A stretch of DNA of 10,256 nucleotides from Paenibacillus sp. UBA6285 (GCA_002438345.1 DJUJ01000222.1:4795-15050); one strand, 5' to 3'. Counted from the first letter of the stretch, positions 1 to 7,610 are shown. The notes: generated from the letters alone by a model not told the origin. Numbers and translations are program-made.

Positions 1-2
1 TA

Positions 3-563
3 AACGATGCGTTGGAGAATCGTTCACGTACGCTGGACGTTCGTCTGCTCGCGGGAGATACCGCCGTTCATGCCGATCCGCTCATGTGGAATCCGGAAGA
101 GCCGACGGAGAACGCGGCGCTGCAATTGGTGAATACGTTGTTTGCCGTCCCACAAGTATCGGTTTTGCTAGATCAACTTCCCGAATCCCATCTCCGGATG
201 TTACGGTTCTGGCTGTCATTCTGGCGCGAGAAGAGAGAGGTTCTATTGGACGGACGGCTGACCGCGAAGCATCCGGAGCTGGTCTATCCGCTGGTGACTG
301 CCAGCGACGATAACGAAGCCATTACTGCCGTTTATGCGGATATCGTCGCGAATCCGGGATCCCGACTACCGAAAACGTGGTTCGTTGTCAACGGCACGCT
401 TAACGATAGAATCGTGATCGAGCTCGAGGAAAGTATGGTCGAGCGAAACGTCGTCATTCGGGATTGCCAAGGCCAGGTAACGGATACGTACAAATCAGTG
501 TTCGCGATGGGGCTTCATCCGATCGCGATCCCTCCGGCGGGCATAGCCGTATTCGAAGCGTAA
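3..563 (+). CDS. Alpha-galactosidase, GH36 family, C-terminal part (5' end outside window)
   Basis: The reading frame is already open at the left edge, so this is the C-terminal part of a longer gene. The TTG at 12 is internal, not a start. The visible segment runs NDALENRSRTLDVRLLAG, then TAVHADPLMW, the FAVPQVSVLLDQLPE stretch and RMLRFWLSFWREKREVLLDG. From my knowledge of the family this pattern is typical of the end of the catalytic barrel and the following beta-sandwich domain of GH36 (melibiase-type) alpha-galactosidases. These are retaining enzymes that release terminal alpha-1,6-galactose from melibiose or raffinose-type sugars. The catalytic aspartates lie upstream and cannot be checked. 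The gene opens a same-strand cluster with a GH4 alpha-galactosidase and a sugar-type transporter, which supports the call. No signal peptide can be assessed. The next gene begins 42 bases after the stop, so co-transcription is likely. Confidence 0.8.
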   Translation, partial: NDALENRSRTLDVRLLAGDTAVHADPLMWNPEEPTENAALQLVNTLFAVPQVSVLLDQLPESHLRMLRFWLSFWREKREVLLDGRLTAKHPELVYPLVTASDDNEAITAVYADIVANPGSRLPKTWFVVNGTLNDRIVIELEESMVERNVVIRDCQGQVTDTYKSVFAMGLHPIAIPPAGIAVFEA

Positions 564-605
564 TCCCGACCGCGATCAAAAATTTGTGGAAGGATGAATC
601 CACCA

Positions 606-1976
606 ATGAGCATTTATGATCCACAACTCGGACGAGTGACGATTGACTCCTCGAGCCCGAAACTTATTGCAGGCTTCGACTGGGCGAAGAGCCAAGCGCT
701 TGCCTATGTCTCGGACGGAAAGCAGCCGGTCGGTAAATTTTACGAAGCCGCGCTGCCGGGCAGGGATGCCTTCTGCATGCGCGACTTAAGCCATCAGAGT
801 GTCGGGGCTAACGTACTCGGTCTGCAGGACTATACAAAAAACATGCTGTTCAAGTTCGCGGAGGGCATTTCCGATTCTCGGGATTGGTGCACGTTCTGGG
901 AGATCGACAAATACGATCGGCCAGCTCCGGTCGATTATACGGACGATTCCGACTTCTGGTATAACCTTCCCGCGAACTTCGACATGCTGGATTGCTGCTA
1001 CAAGCAATACCTGTGGACGGGAGACCGCGATTACGTGGATCATCCGGTATTTCGGAATTTCTACGAGCGGACCGTCACCGATTACATCGATCGTTGGGAC
1101 AAGGACAAGGACGGGTTTCCGGAGCATTACGCTTCTTACGGCCGAAGAGGTATCGCCTCCTACGTGGAAGACGGCCTTCATCCGCTTCTTGGAGGCGATG
1201 TGTTGGCGGCTCAATACGCGGCGTTCGGCGCCTATTCCCGTTTTCTCGCGATAAGTGGACAGGCGGCTCTGGCAGAGCTTTATGAGAATAAGGCGAAAGT
1301 CATCCGGGAGCTTTACAACCGTGAGTGGTGGAACGAAGAGAATGGCAGATTCAACGGTGCACTCATGCAGGATCGTTGGGGTTATCCTGGTTTTTACTAC
1401 TCGGCTACCTACTTGCCGTTCTATTTCGATCTGGTAGAGCCGGGCGACAGAAAAAAACGCGCCTTAAGGGATGTTGTCCATCACGGCGGCTCGAATGTCG
1501 AGGAAAAGTCCCACTTGGCCGAGATTTTCTACAAACACGGCTTGAATCGGGAGGCCTATTCGGCCTTGCTGGAAATGATGGATCCGCAACTGAAGAGACG
1601 GGAATATCCCGAAGTAAGCTACAGCGTCATCGGAGCTATGTTCACGGGTGCGATGGGCTTGTCCGCAGACGCTCATCGTCAAAGCTTGGTCACCATGTCC
1701 CGCCTGACGGATACGATCGAATGGATCGAAGCGAAGAATATTCCCATAATGAGCGGACAAATCGATATTGCTCATGCGAACGGTCGCGAATCGACGTTAA
1801 CGAACGGGACTGGGCGCACGATTCGGTGGGAGGCGCGATTCTCCGGTAGCCATAAGAAGTTATGTGTGAACGGAACCGATACGCCTGCGTCGATCGGAGG
1901 CGACGGGAATGGAGAATTCGTGAGTACGGCGGTAGTTGAGTTGAACCCGGGCGACCGGGCTACGGTAAAAATATAA
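606..1976 (+). CDS. Six-hairpin ((alpha/alpha)6) glycosidase-like protein, family not assigned
   Basis: I recognise the general type, not the family. The 456-residue protein is rich in Trp, Tyr and Asp. Its blocks suggest an (alpha/alpha)6-toroid glycoside hydrolase: PGRDAFCMRDLSHQ near residue 50, WCTFWEIDKYDRP around 95, DFWYNLPANFDMLD around 120 and WDKDKDGFPEHY around 160. A small C-terminal segment with THxNGRxS-like and TNGTGRTIRWEARFSG sequence probably forms a beta-sandwich. The acid/base residues cannot be named; the WEID glutamate and the DYTDDSD aspartates are candidates. No signal peptide or membrane segment is visible, so it is probably cytoplasmic. An in-frame ATG at 594 directly abuts GGAAGG (588-593), too close to use it. 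The ATG at 606 has normal spacing and is preferred. It lies between two alpha-galactosidases, which suggests a role on the same oligosaccharide. Confidence 0.7.
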   Translation: MSIYDPQLGRVTIDSSSPKLIAGFDWAKSQALAYVSDGKQPVGKFYEAALPGRDAFCMRDLSHQSVGANVLGLQDYTKNMLFKFAEGISDSRDWCTFWEIDKYDRPAPVDYTDDSDFWYNLPANFDMLDCCYKQYLWTGDRDYVDHPVFRNFYERTVTDYIDRWDKDKDGFPEHYASYGRRGIASYVEDGLHPLLGGDVLAAQYAAFGAYSRFLAISGQAALAELYENKAKVIRELYNREWWNEENGRFNGALMQDRWGYPGFYYSATYLPFYFDLVEPGDRKKRALRDVVHHGGSNVEEKSHLAEIFYKHGLNREAYSALLEMMDPQLKRREYPEVSYSVIGAMFTGAMGLSADAHRQSLVTMSRLTDTIEWIEAKNIPIMSGQIDIAHANGRESTLTNGTGRTIRWEARFSGSHKKLCVNGTDTPASIGGDGNGEFVSTAVVELNPGDRATVKI

Positions 1977-2007
1977 TCTAGCAACATAGAGGAGTTGGGG
2001 AAATCAT

Positions 2008-3306
2008 ATGTCCAAAATTACTTTTCTCGGTGCGGGAAGCACCATTTTCGCCAAAAACGTTTTAGGGGATTGCATGCTGTCGCCAGCGCTTCAGGATTTC
2101 GAGCTAGCGTTGTTCGATATTGACGAGGAACGTTTGAAAGATTCGGAGAACATCATACTGAATTTAAAACAAACGCTCGGCAGCAATTGTTCGGTTAAAG
2201 CCTATCGTAATCGTAAAGAAGCGCTTCACGGGGCCAAGTATGTCGTTAACGAGATCCAAGTCGGTGGATATGATCCGTGCACGATTACAGACTTCGAAGT
2301 TCCGAAGAAATACGGCTTGCGGCAAACGATCGCCGATACCATCGGCATCGGCGGTATCTTCCGCAACCTGCGGACAATTCCGGTCATGCTTGATTTCGCA
2401 GAAGACATGAAGGAAGTTTGTCCCGACGCGTTGTTCTTGAACTATACGAATCCGATGGCCGTGTTGACGAACGTCATGAATACCTACGGTGGAATTAATA
2501 CGGTAGGCTTGTGCCATAGCGTTCAAGTGTGCGTCCCGCACATTTTCGACCATCTGGGGATGGATCACGAGGGTGTGCAATGGAAAATCGCGGGCATCAA
2601 CCATATGGCCTGGTTACTAGAAGTGACGAAAAACGGCGTCGATTTGTATCCGGAAATCAAACGACGGGCGGCGGAAAAGCAAAAGGAAAAGCACGACGAC
2701 ATGGTACGGTTCGAGCTGATGCAGAAGTTCGGATACTACATCACGGAATCGTCCGAGCATAACGCTGAATACCATCCGTATTTCATCAAACGGCAATATC
2801 CGGAGCTGATCGAGCAATTCAACATTCCGCTGGACGAATACCCTCGTCGGTGCGTTAACCAGATTGAGCGTTGGAAGACGATGCGGAACGAATTGATCGG
2901 GAACAAAAACCTATCGCACAAGCGGACGTCCGAGTATGCTTCCTATATTTTTGAAGCGATGGAGACGAACGTACCGATCAAAATCGGAGGCAATGTTATG
3001 AATACTGGCCTTATCACGAACTTGCCTAAGGAAGCCTGCGTGGAAGTGCCGTGCATAGTCGACTCGAGCGGAGTCACTCCGACATTCGTCGGGGATTTGC
3101 CACCGCAATGTGCCGCGTTGAACCGCACAAATATCAATACGCAATTGCTAACGATCGAAGCGGCGATGACGGGAAAGAAAGAACATATTTATCACGCAGC
3201 AATGCTCGATCCACATACATCCGCGGAATTGTCTATGGACGAAATCGTTTCCTTATGCGACGACCTGATCGAAGCGCACGGCAATTGGCTACCTGAATTT
3301 AATTGA
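2008..3306 (+). CDS. melA: GH4 alpha-galactosidase, NAD+/Mn2+-dependent (MelA type)
   Basis: The 432-residue protein aligns by eye with E. coli MelA along its whole length. It starts with a Rossmann motif GAGSTIF (residues 8-14) and an NAD-binding acidic strand end FDIDE (Asp37). The conserved blocks VGGYDPCTITDFEV, QTIADTIGIGGI and NYTNPMA follow. GLCHSVQ supplies Cys169 and INHMAW supplies His199, the expected metal ligands. YYITESSEHNAEY, LDEYPRRC and the terminal AHGNWLPEF also match. GH4 enzymes work by transient oxidation at C3 of the sugar using NAD+ and a divalent metal, not by a classical double displacement. The enzyme should act in the cytoplasm on melibiose-like alpha-galactosides. 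A purine-rich GAGGAG lies at 1989-1994 and TTGGGG at 1995-2000, upstream of the ATG. The gene is 31 bases downstream of the glycosidase-like gene, and its stop overlaps the transporter start. Confidence 0.93.
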   Translation: MSKITFLGAGSTIFAKNVLGDCMLSPALQDFELALFDIDEERLKDSENIILNLKQTLGSNCSVKAYRNRKEALHGAKYVVNEIQVGGYDPCTITDFEVPKKYGLRQTIADTIGIGGIFRNLRTIPVMLDFAEDMKEVCPDALFLNYTNPMAVLTNVMNTYGGINTVGLCHSVQVCVPHIFDHLGMDHEGVQWKIAGINHMAWLLEVTKNGVDLYPEIKRRAAEKQKEKHDDMVRFELMQKFGYYITESSEHNAEYHPYFIKRQYPELIEQFNIPLDEYPRRCVNQIERWKTMRNELIGNKNLSHKRTSEYASYIFEAMETNVPIKIGGNVMNTGLITNLPKEACVEVPCIVDSSGVTPTFVGDLPPQCAALNRTNINTQLLTIEAAMTGKKEHIYHAAMLDPHTSAELSMDEIVSLCDDLIEAHGNWLPEFN

Positions 3307-4508
3307 GCGTAAAGTTCCGCTTATCAAATATCGACATGTTGTCGCGTCTGTCACTTTGCGTCGTCTTGTTGTCGACCGGGATGACGTTGGTCTGGCCGAT
3401 CAACGTCGTGTATATGCACGATGCATTCGGGCGGACAGCTTCAGCGGCGGGTTTGGTGCTTCTCTTCAATAATGGTGCGTCTTTCGTCGGCAATGTACTC
3501 GGAGGGTTTATCTATGACCGCTGGGGCGGCAAAACGACGGTATACGCGGGAATTGTCGGTTCTGCCTGCATCGTCACGGCCATGGGGATCGTTCGTGACT
3601 TTTATGGTTACGCTGCTTTGCTGACTCTGCTCGGATTTTTCGGCGGTCTCGTCTATCCGGTTATCAATGCCGTTGCGGTTTCCAGCAGCCCGGGAGACGA
3701 ACTGAAAGCTGTCAATCGGATATTCGTGTCGCATAATATCGGCATGGCATTGGGTGCGTCATTAGGCGGCTTGATCGCCGATATGTCCATCCAGGCTTTG
3801 TTCTTCGGGAATGCATTGCTGTACGCTTTGTTTCTGGTCGTGTTCGCCGCGTTTATCCGTGAGCCGATCACGCCGGGGCAAGCCGCGCGTTCGAATCGGA
3901 GCGGAGATGGCAGGGAGGTCGCGCACGGGAGCATGTTTATCGTCATCATATGCATCGCCTTTGCCATATCGTGGCTTTGCTACAGTCAGTGGGCCGCAAT
4001 CGTGCCGCTGCATTCGCAGGCAAATGGTATCTCCTTTCGTTCGTACAGCATGTTATGGACGATTAACGGCGCACTCATCATGCTTTCCCACCCGGTGAAA
4101 ATGAGATTATTAATCCGGTATTCCGTTACCGCGAGAGGGCAGGTTGTTATCGGCTCGATGCTGTTCGGACTGGGCTTGTTGGCCGTCGGATTGTCCGTCC
4201 ATTACAGCCAGTTTGTCGTCGCTATGATCGTCATGACACTCGGGGAAATTCTTGTTTTCCCGTCAGTACCGGCTTGGGCGCTGGAGAAGGCGGGCCCCGG
4301 GGCAAGAGGCAGAGTCATGGGCTGGGTAGCGGCTTCTTCTACGGCGGGCAGGATGGCTGGACCGTTTATTGGTGGTATCCTATACGAAAACATTGGCGGT
4401 AAAGGCATGTTTGCGATCATGGCGGTTGTCGGCGTCGCGGCTATCAGCTTGTATTTGATCGCCGACAAGCTGTCCGATGTGCAAAGGGTACGGACAGCTT
4501 CCGAATAA
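3303..4508 (+). CDS. Major facilitator superfamily (MFS) transporter
   Basis: This is a 401-residue, very hydrophobic protein with about 12 predicted transmembrane segments, arranged as two sets of six around a charged loop near residues 190-210 (RSNRSGDGRE). The signature MFS motif A is present as GGFIYDRWGGKTTVY between helices 2 and 3 (residues 67-81). A related RGRVMGW element sits in the second half. The frame cannot start before the TTG at 3303, because TAA at 3300-3302 closes it. That TTG shares bases with the melA stop (TTGA), which suggests translational coupling. The ATG at 3336 (residue 12) is the alternative; neither has a clear Shine-Dalgarno. By position in the operon it probably imports or exports the alpha-galactoside or its products, but drug-efflux MFS proteins look similar and substrate cannot be read from sequence. 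It is the last gene before a strong terminator. Confidence 0.85.
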   Translation: MSVKFRLSNIDMLSRLSLCVVLLSTGMTLVWPINVVYMHDAFGRTASAAGLVLLFNNGASFVGNVLGGFIYDRWGGKTTVYAGIVGSACIVTAMGIVRDFYGYAALLTLLGFFGGLVYPVINAVAVSSSPGDELKAVNRIFVSHNIGMALGASLGGLIADMSIQALFFGNALLYALFLVVFAAFIREPITPGQAARSNRSGDGREVAHGSMFIVIICIAFAISWLCYSQWAAIVPLHSQANGISFRSYSMLWTINGALIMLSHPVKMRLLIRYSVTARGQVVIGSMLFGLGLLAVGLSVHYSQFVVAMIVMTLGEILVFPSVPAWALEKAGPGARGRVMGWVAASSTAGRMAGPFIGGILYENIGGKGMFAIMAVVGVAAISLYLIADKLSDVQRVRTASE

Positions 4509-4530
4509 TGCGAATAACTCATGCGGCAAG

Positions 4531-4565
4531 AGATCCCCGCTCCCTCACGGGAAGGGGATCTTTTT
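4531..4565 (+). terminator. Rho-independent terminator of the alpha-galactoside operon
   Basis: AGATCCCC (4531-4538) pairs perfectly with GGGGATCT (4554-4561). An inner TCCC/GGGA helix (4541-4544 with 4549-4552) closes a TCAC loop, and a run of T follows at 4561-4565. It starts 22 bases after the transporter stop and is the only such structure downstream of the operon. It would end the plus-strand transcript before the decayed minus-strand regulator. Confidence 0.88.
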
Positions 4566-4585
4566 CACACGTTTCGACAGTTACT

Positions 4586-5021
4586 TCAAGGGTTATACTG
4601 GTGGGAATGCTAACGAATCGTACGGGTTCGTCGCATATAATATTGATGGGAGCGGTCAGCAGCAAACCGCAAGGAATCGCCTTAATGAATAACGTAGCAT
4701 TCATCTCCGATCGTTAGCTCAAGCGTTCCCTCCGCCATCATCAAGAACTCTTCCACGAATGTTATGATGGGCATCCGATCAGTGAACGCTTTCCGGATCC
4801 ATCACCACGGAATAAATCTCCAAATGAGGTTGGGGATCGAAAGGGAACAAGGGATATGAACGGAATTTACCGTCGTCGGAAGCGAGCGGCACGATGTCGG
4901 ATTGACGAATGACGGCAACTTCGGGGTGCGATTCGTTGATCAGGCGTAGCCTATTGGCCTTTTCCATATCGTCGAAATGTAAGGGCTGGACTCGCCTTAT
5001 TCGGAAGTGATCACAATTTGC
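4586..5021 (-). pseudogene. Decayed XRE-family regulator with C-terminal cupin domain, 5'-truncated
   Basis: On the minus strand a frame open from 5021 reads VAVIRQSDIVPL, then KFRSYPLFPFDPQPHLEIYS, then MDPESVH, and hits TGA at 4776-4778. The homology continues past that stop in the same frame (SDAHHNIRG) and then shifts frame to VEEFLMMAEGTLELTIGDE and YVIH. A TAA follows, then GDSLRFAADRSHQYY, another stop, and QYNP with a terminal TGA at 4586-4588. From family knowledge this order is the linker and cupin half of bacterial HTH-XRE/cupin regulators: xPHLEIYS, then EEFLxxxEGTLELTIGDE, then GDSxRFxADxxHxY. The N-terminal helix-turn-helix is missing: the frame meets TAG at 5022-5024 and the DNA beyond is the kbl promoter and ribosome binding site. 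Three internal stops, a net frameshift near 4750 and the missing N-terminus mean it is not functional. It may once have controlled a neighbouring catabolic gene. Confidence 0.8.
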
Positions 5022-5045
5022 CTAAACCCGAGTAAAAAGTATATT
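5018..5045 (+). promoter_or_regulatory. Probable sigma-A promoter for kbl-tdh
   Basis: TTGCCT (5018-5023) and TATATT (5040-5045) are separated by 16 bases, a good match to the TTGACA/TATAAT consensus. Transcription would begin near 5052, just ahead of the purine-rich ribosome binding site at 5054-5063, giving a very short leader. This placement also argues against a start upstream of 5052. The activity is inferred from sequence only. Confidence 0.45.
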
Positions 5046-5069
5046 GAACAAAAAGAAGGGGAGATGGGA

Positions 5070-6260
5070 ATGAGCAGTAAAATTCTAATGACGTTTCTTC
5101 AGAACGGTCTATCCGAATTGAAGAGCAAAGGTTTATATAACGAAATCGATCCCCTGGAGGGGCCGAACGGTCCTATCATTATGATCGGGGGCGTGAAGCG
5201 GATCAACCTATCCTCTAACAATTATCTTGGCCTTGCAACGGACGATAGGCTTATTGCTGCTGCCGTGAAGGCAACTGAGAAGTACGGTGCCGGATCTGGA
5301 GCCGTTCGAACCATCAACGGAACGTTCGACCTGCATGTGCGACTTGAAGAGAAGCTCGCCAAATTCAAGCACACGGAAGCTGCAATTGCTTACCAATCCG
5401 GTTTCAACTGTAATATGGCCGCCATCTCGGCCGTCATGGACCAACATGATGCGATTTTGTCCGATGAGCTGAATCATGCCTCCATCATCGATGGATGCCG
5501 CTTGTCCCGAGCGACAATTATTCTCTATCGCCATTCTGACATGGAAGATCTACGCGCAAAGGCAGAGGAGGCTACCAGATCCGGTGCATACGGCAAGGTA
5601 ATGGTGATCACGGATGGCTTGTTTTCAATGGATGGGGACATTGCGAAGTTGCCCGAGATTCAGGATATCGCTGAAGTATTCGACTTGATTACGTATGTCG
5701 ACGATGCTCATGGCTCAGGGGTGCTGGGAGACGGAGCTGGGACGGTCAAACATTTCAGGTTATCTGATCGAATCGATTTTCAAATTGGGACATTATCCAA
5801 GGCAATCGGCGTGGCTGGCGGTTATGTGGCAGGGCGTCGCGATTTGATCGATTGGCTGAAAGTACGAAGCCGTCCGTTCCTGTTTTCTACTTCGCTCCCT
5901 CCGGCGGCGATAGGAGCTTGCATCGAGGCGATCGGTATTTTGGAGCGGAGTACGGAGTTGCAAGATCGTCTTTGGGCAAACGGAGACTATTTGAAGCAAG
6001 GGCTTATTAAGCTCGGTTACAACGTCGGAGCGAGTGAAACGCCGATCACCCCGTGTATTATCGGAGACGAAACGTTGACTCAAGCGTTCAGTAAGCGGCT
6101 GATGGAGGAAGGCGTCTATGCGAAAGCGATCGTGTTTCCGACAGTACCGAAGGGTACGGGACGCATTCGCAATATGCCAACGGCGGCGCATACAACGGAT
6201 ATGCTCAATGAGGCGTTAGCCGCATATGAACGGGTGGGACGCGAGATGAGCTTGATATGA
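5070..6260 (+). CDS. kbl: 2-amino-3-ketobutyrate coenzyme A ligase (glycine C-acetyltransferase)
   Basis: This PLP-dependent alpha-oxoamine synthase converts 2-amino-3-oxobutyrate and CoA to glycine and acetyl-CoA, the second step of threonine degradation. The chosen product has 396 residues, close to E. coli Kbl. Family blocks include SSNNYLGLA (48-56), [12 protein letters not shown] (131-142), [10 protein letters not shown] (181-190), VDDAHGSG (210-217) and GTLSKAIG, whose Lys244 is the PLP lysine. [14 protein letters not shown] and [12 protein letters not shown] follow. The frame extends back to a GTG at 5007, but AAGAAGGGGAG (5053-5063) positions the ATG at 5070 correctly, and the GTG lies upstream of the probable promoter. 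The ATG at 5064 abuts the ribosome binding site. The next gene encodes the dehydrogenase that makes its substrate, so this is Kbl, not a biotin- or heme-pathway relative (BioF/HemA). Confidence 0.92.
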   Translation: MSSKILMTFLQNGLSELKSKGLYNEIDPLEGPNGPIIMIGGVKRINLSSNNYLGLATDDRLIAAAVKATEKYGAGSGAVRTINGTFDLHVRLEEKLAKFKHTEAAIAYQSGFNCNMAAISAVMDQHDAILSDELNHASIIDGCRLSRATIILYRHSDMEDLRAKAEEATRSGAYGKVMVITDGLFSMDGDIAKLPEIQDIAEVFDLITYVDDAHGSGVLGDGAGTVKHFRLSDRIDFQIGTLSKAIGVAGGYVAGRRDLIDWLKVRSRPFLFSTSLPPAAIGACIEAIGILERSTELQDRLWANGDYLKQGLIKLGYNVGASETPITPCIIGDETLTQAFSKRLMEEGVYAKAIVFPTVPKGTGRIRNMPTAAHTTDMLNEALAAYERVGREMSLI

Positions 6261-6291
6261 CAAGACTATCGGGAAAGGAGAGTTATGCAGT

Positions 6292-7239
6292 ATGAAAAAG
6301 ATCCTAGTAACCGGTGCCCTCGGGCAAATCGGATCTGAACTGGTGTGCCATTTGCGTCGACTTTATGGCGCGACTCAGGTGGTGGCAACGGATATTCGAT
6401 TAAGCGATAATGCCGCGGTTCATACGGGACCTTTTGAGCTGTTGGATGTCATGGACGGCGCGTCGATGCTGGAAATCGCGAAGGCGCATCAAGTCGATAC
6501 GATCCTGCATCTGGCTGCCCTACTGTCCGCCACCGCCGAAGCCAAACCGCTTCTAGCTTGGAACCTTAACATGGGCGGATTGACCAATGCCCTAGAGGTC
6601 TCGCGGGAGTTAGGCTGTTCGTTCTTTGCACCGAGCTCGATCGGCGCGTTCGGGCCCGGCACGCCAAAAGAGGGAACGCCTCAAGATACCGTTCAGAGGC
6701 CGATAACGATGTACGGCGTGAGCAAAGTAGCGGGTGAACTGCTCTGCGACTATTATCATCAGAAGTATGGTGTTGATACGCGTAGCTTGCGGTTTCCCGG
6801 GTTGATATCGTACATGGCGCCTCCCGGGGGCGGAACGACGGACTATGTCGTCGATATGTACGTCGAAGCCCTTGCAAAGGGACAATATACTTCTTATATT
6901 GCAGCGGGCACCTTCCTAGATATGATGTATTTACCGGACGCATTAGAGGCGATCGTGAAGTTGATGGAGGCGGACCCAGCGCGGCTTCAGCACCGCAATG
7001 CTTTTAACGTAACGGCCATGAGCGTCGATCCGGAGAAAGTTGCAACGTCGATTCGGCGTTATATCCCTGGCTTTGTACTGAACTATCGTGTGGATCCAGT
7101 TCGTCAAGCGATCGCAGAGAGTTGGCCGAATTCGCTCGATTCGACCGCTGCAACGCAGGAGTGGGGGTTTTCTCCAGTATACGATTTAGGGGGCATGACC
7201 AAAGACATGCTTGAAAACTTGAGCGGTCGTCTGACTTAG
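6292..7239 (+). CDS. tdh: L-threonine 3-dehydrogenase, short-chain (SDR) type
   Basis: This 315-residue NAD-dependent epimerase/dehydratase-fold enzyme should oxidise L-threonine to 2-amino-3-oxobutyrate in the cytoplasm, feeding the adjacent Kbl. The N-terminus has the Rossmann motif GALGQIG (8-14) with Asp34 (ATD) placed to bind the NAD ribose. The catalytic Tyr and Lys are in MYGVSK (Tyr141, Lys145), with Ser115/Ser116 in APSSIGAFGP. The block LRFPGLIS and the GGTTDYVVDMY segment are characteristic of the SDR-type threonine dehydrogenases known from animals and Flavobacterium-like bacteria. The zinc-dependent medium-chain Tdh of E. coli and B. subtilis is unrelated. An AAAGGAGAG ribosome binding site (6274-6282) serves the ATG at 6292; an out-of-frame ATG at 6285 is ignored. 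It lies 31 bases after kbl, as one operon. The stop is followed after 8 bases by a degenerate SLH fragment. Confidence 0.9.
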   Translation: MKKILVTGALGQIGSELVCHLRRLYGATQVVATDIRLSDNAAVHTGPFELLDVMDGASMLEIAKAHQVDTILHLAALLSATAEAKPLLAWNLNMGGLTNALEVSRELGCSFFAPSSIGAFGPGTPKEGTPQDTVQRPITMYGVSKVAGELLCDYYHQKYGVDTRSLRFPGLISYMAPPGGGTTDYVVDMYVEALAKGQYTSYIAAGTFLDMMYLPDALEAIVKLMEADPARLQHRNAFNVTAMSVDPEKVATSIRRYIPGFVLNYRVDPVRQAIAESWPNSLDSTAATQEWGFSPVYDLGGMTKDMLENLSGRLT

Positions 7240-7247
7240 CATTTTGA

Positions 7248-7608
7248 CCGCAGGAGTACGGTATCATCCAAAGGTACGAAGATGGGTCATTCCACCCAAG
7301 CAATACGATCACCAGCCAAGAAGCAATGGAAGTGATTACGAGCGATGAAGTGGACTGGACTTTACGCAAGCGTCAACAGAGAAGAGGCAGAATTCACACT
7401 TGCCTCGTTTACAGATGGATCGGCGGTAGATGCGTGGACGAAGCCAGCTGTTGCCGCAGCGGTGAAGAGCGGTCTGGTAAATGGTTCTGACAAAAGACTG
7501 AAGCCAACAAGCCCCATCACAAATGCAGAGACGTCGGCCATCGTACAGCGGATACTGGAAAAGATCCAACTGATCGACGTGAGAATTCCAAGTAAAAAGC
7601 AGCCTTGA
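7248..7608 (+). pseudogene. C-terminal SLH-domain remnant of a lost S-layer/surface protein
   Basis: Two reading frames together spell the end of an SLH-domain protein. From 7248 one frame reads PQEYGIIQRYEDGSFHPSN then TITSQEAMEVITS, a classic SLH first half (G-I-x-G-Y-E-D-G-x-F-x-P with an ITRQEA-like helix). At about 7342 homology jumps frame to AMKWTGLYASVNREE, then FTDGSAVDAWTKPAV, AAVKSGLVNGSD, LKPTSPITNAETSAIV and QRILEKIQLID, ending at TGA 7606-7608. That is a complete final SLH repeat. In the family, three such repeats anchor exoenzymes or S-layer proteins to secondary wall polymers. Here everything upstream is missing and the fragment begins 8 bases after tdh, with a stop (TGA 7245-7247) in frame. 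The ATG at 7345 has no ribosome binding site. The downstream terminator probably belonged to the lost gene. Confidence 0.8.
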
Positions 7609-7610
7609 GT

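Noticed and set aside
786..1214. Long minus-strand frame opposite the glycosidase-like gene
   Set aside because: It is a shadow of a strongly conserved plus-strand frame in GC-rich DNA. It has no ribosome binding site and the protein has no recognisable features.
4477..4717. Two short plus-strand frames after the transporter gene
   Set aside because: Both run through the terminator hairpin and across the XRE-cupin remnant. They have no ribosome binding site, and the minus strand explains the sequence better.
4779..4967. A free-standing 62-residue minus-strand gene
   Set aside because: Homology to the regulator's linker continues on both sides past the apparent start and stop, so it is a piece of a pseudogene.
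5208..6191. Minus-strand frames opposite kbl
   Set aside because: They are shadows of an intact, well-conserved enzyme gene and show no features of their own.
7345..7608. An independent small gene encoding one SLH repeat
   Set aside because: There is no ribosome binding site, and the preceding sequence in another frame is the matching earlier part of the SLH region. It is better explained as a truncated, frameshifted remnant.
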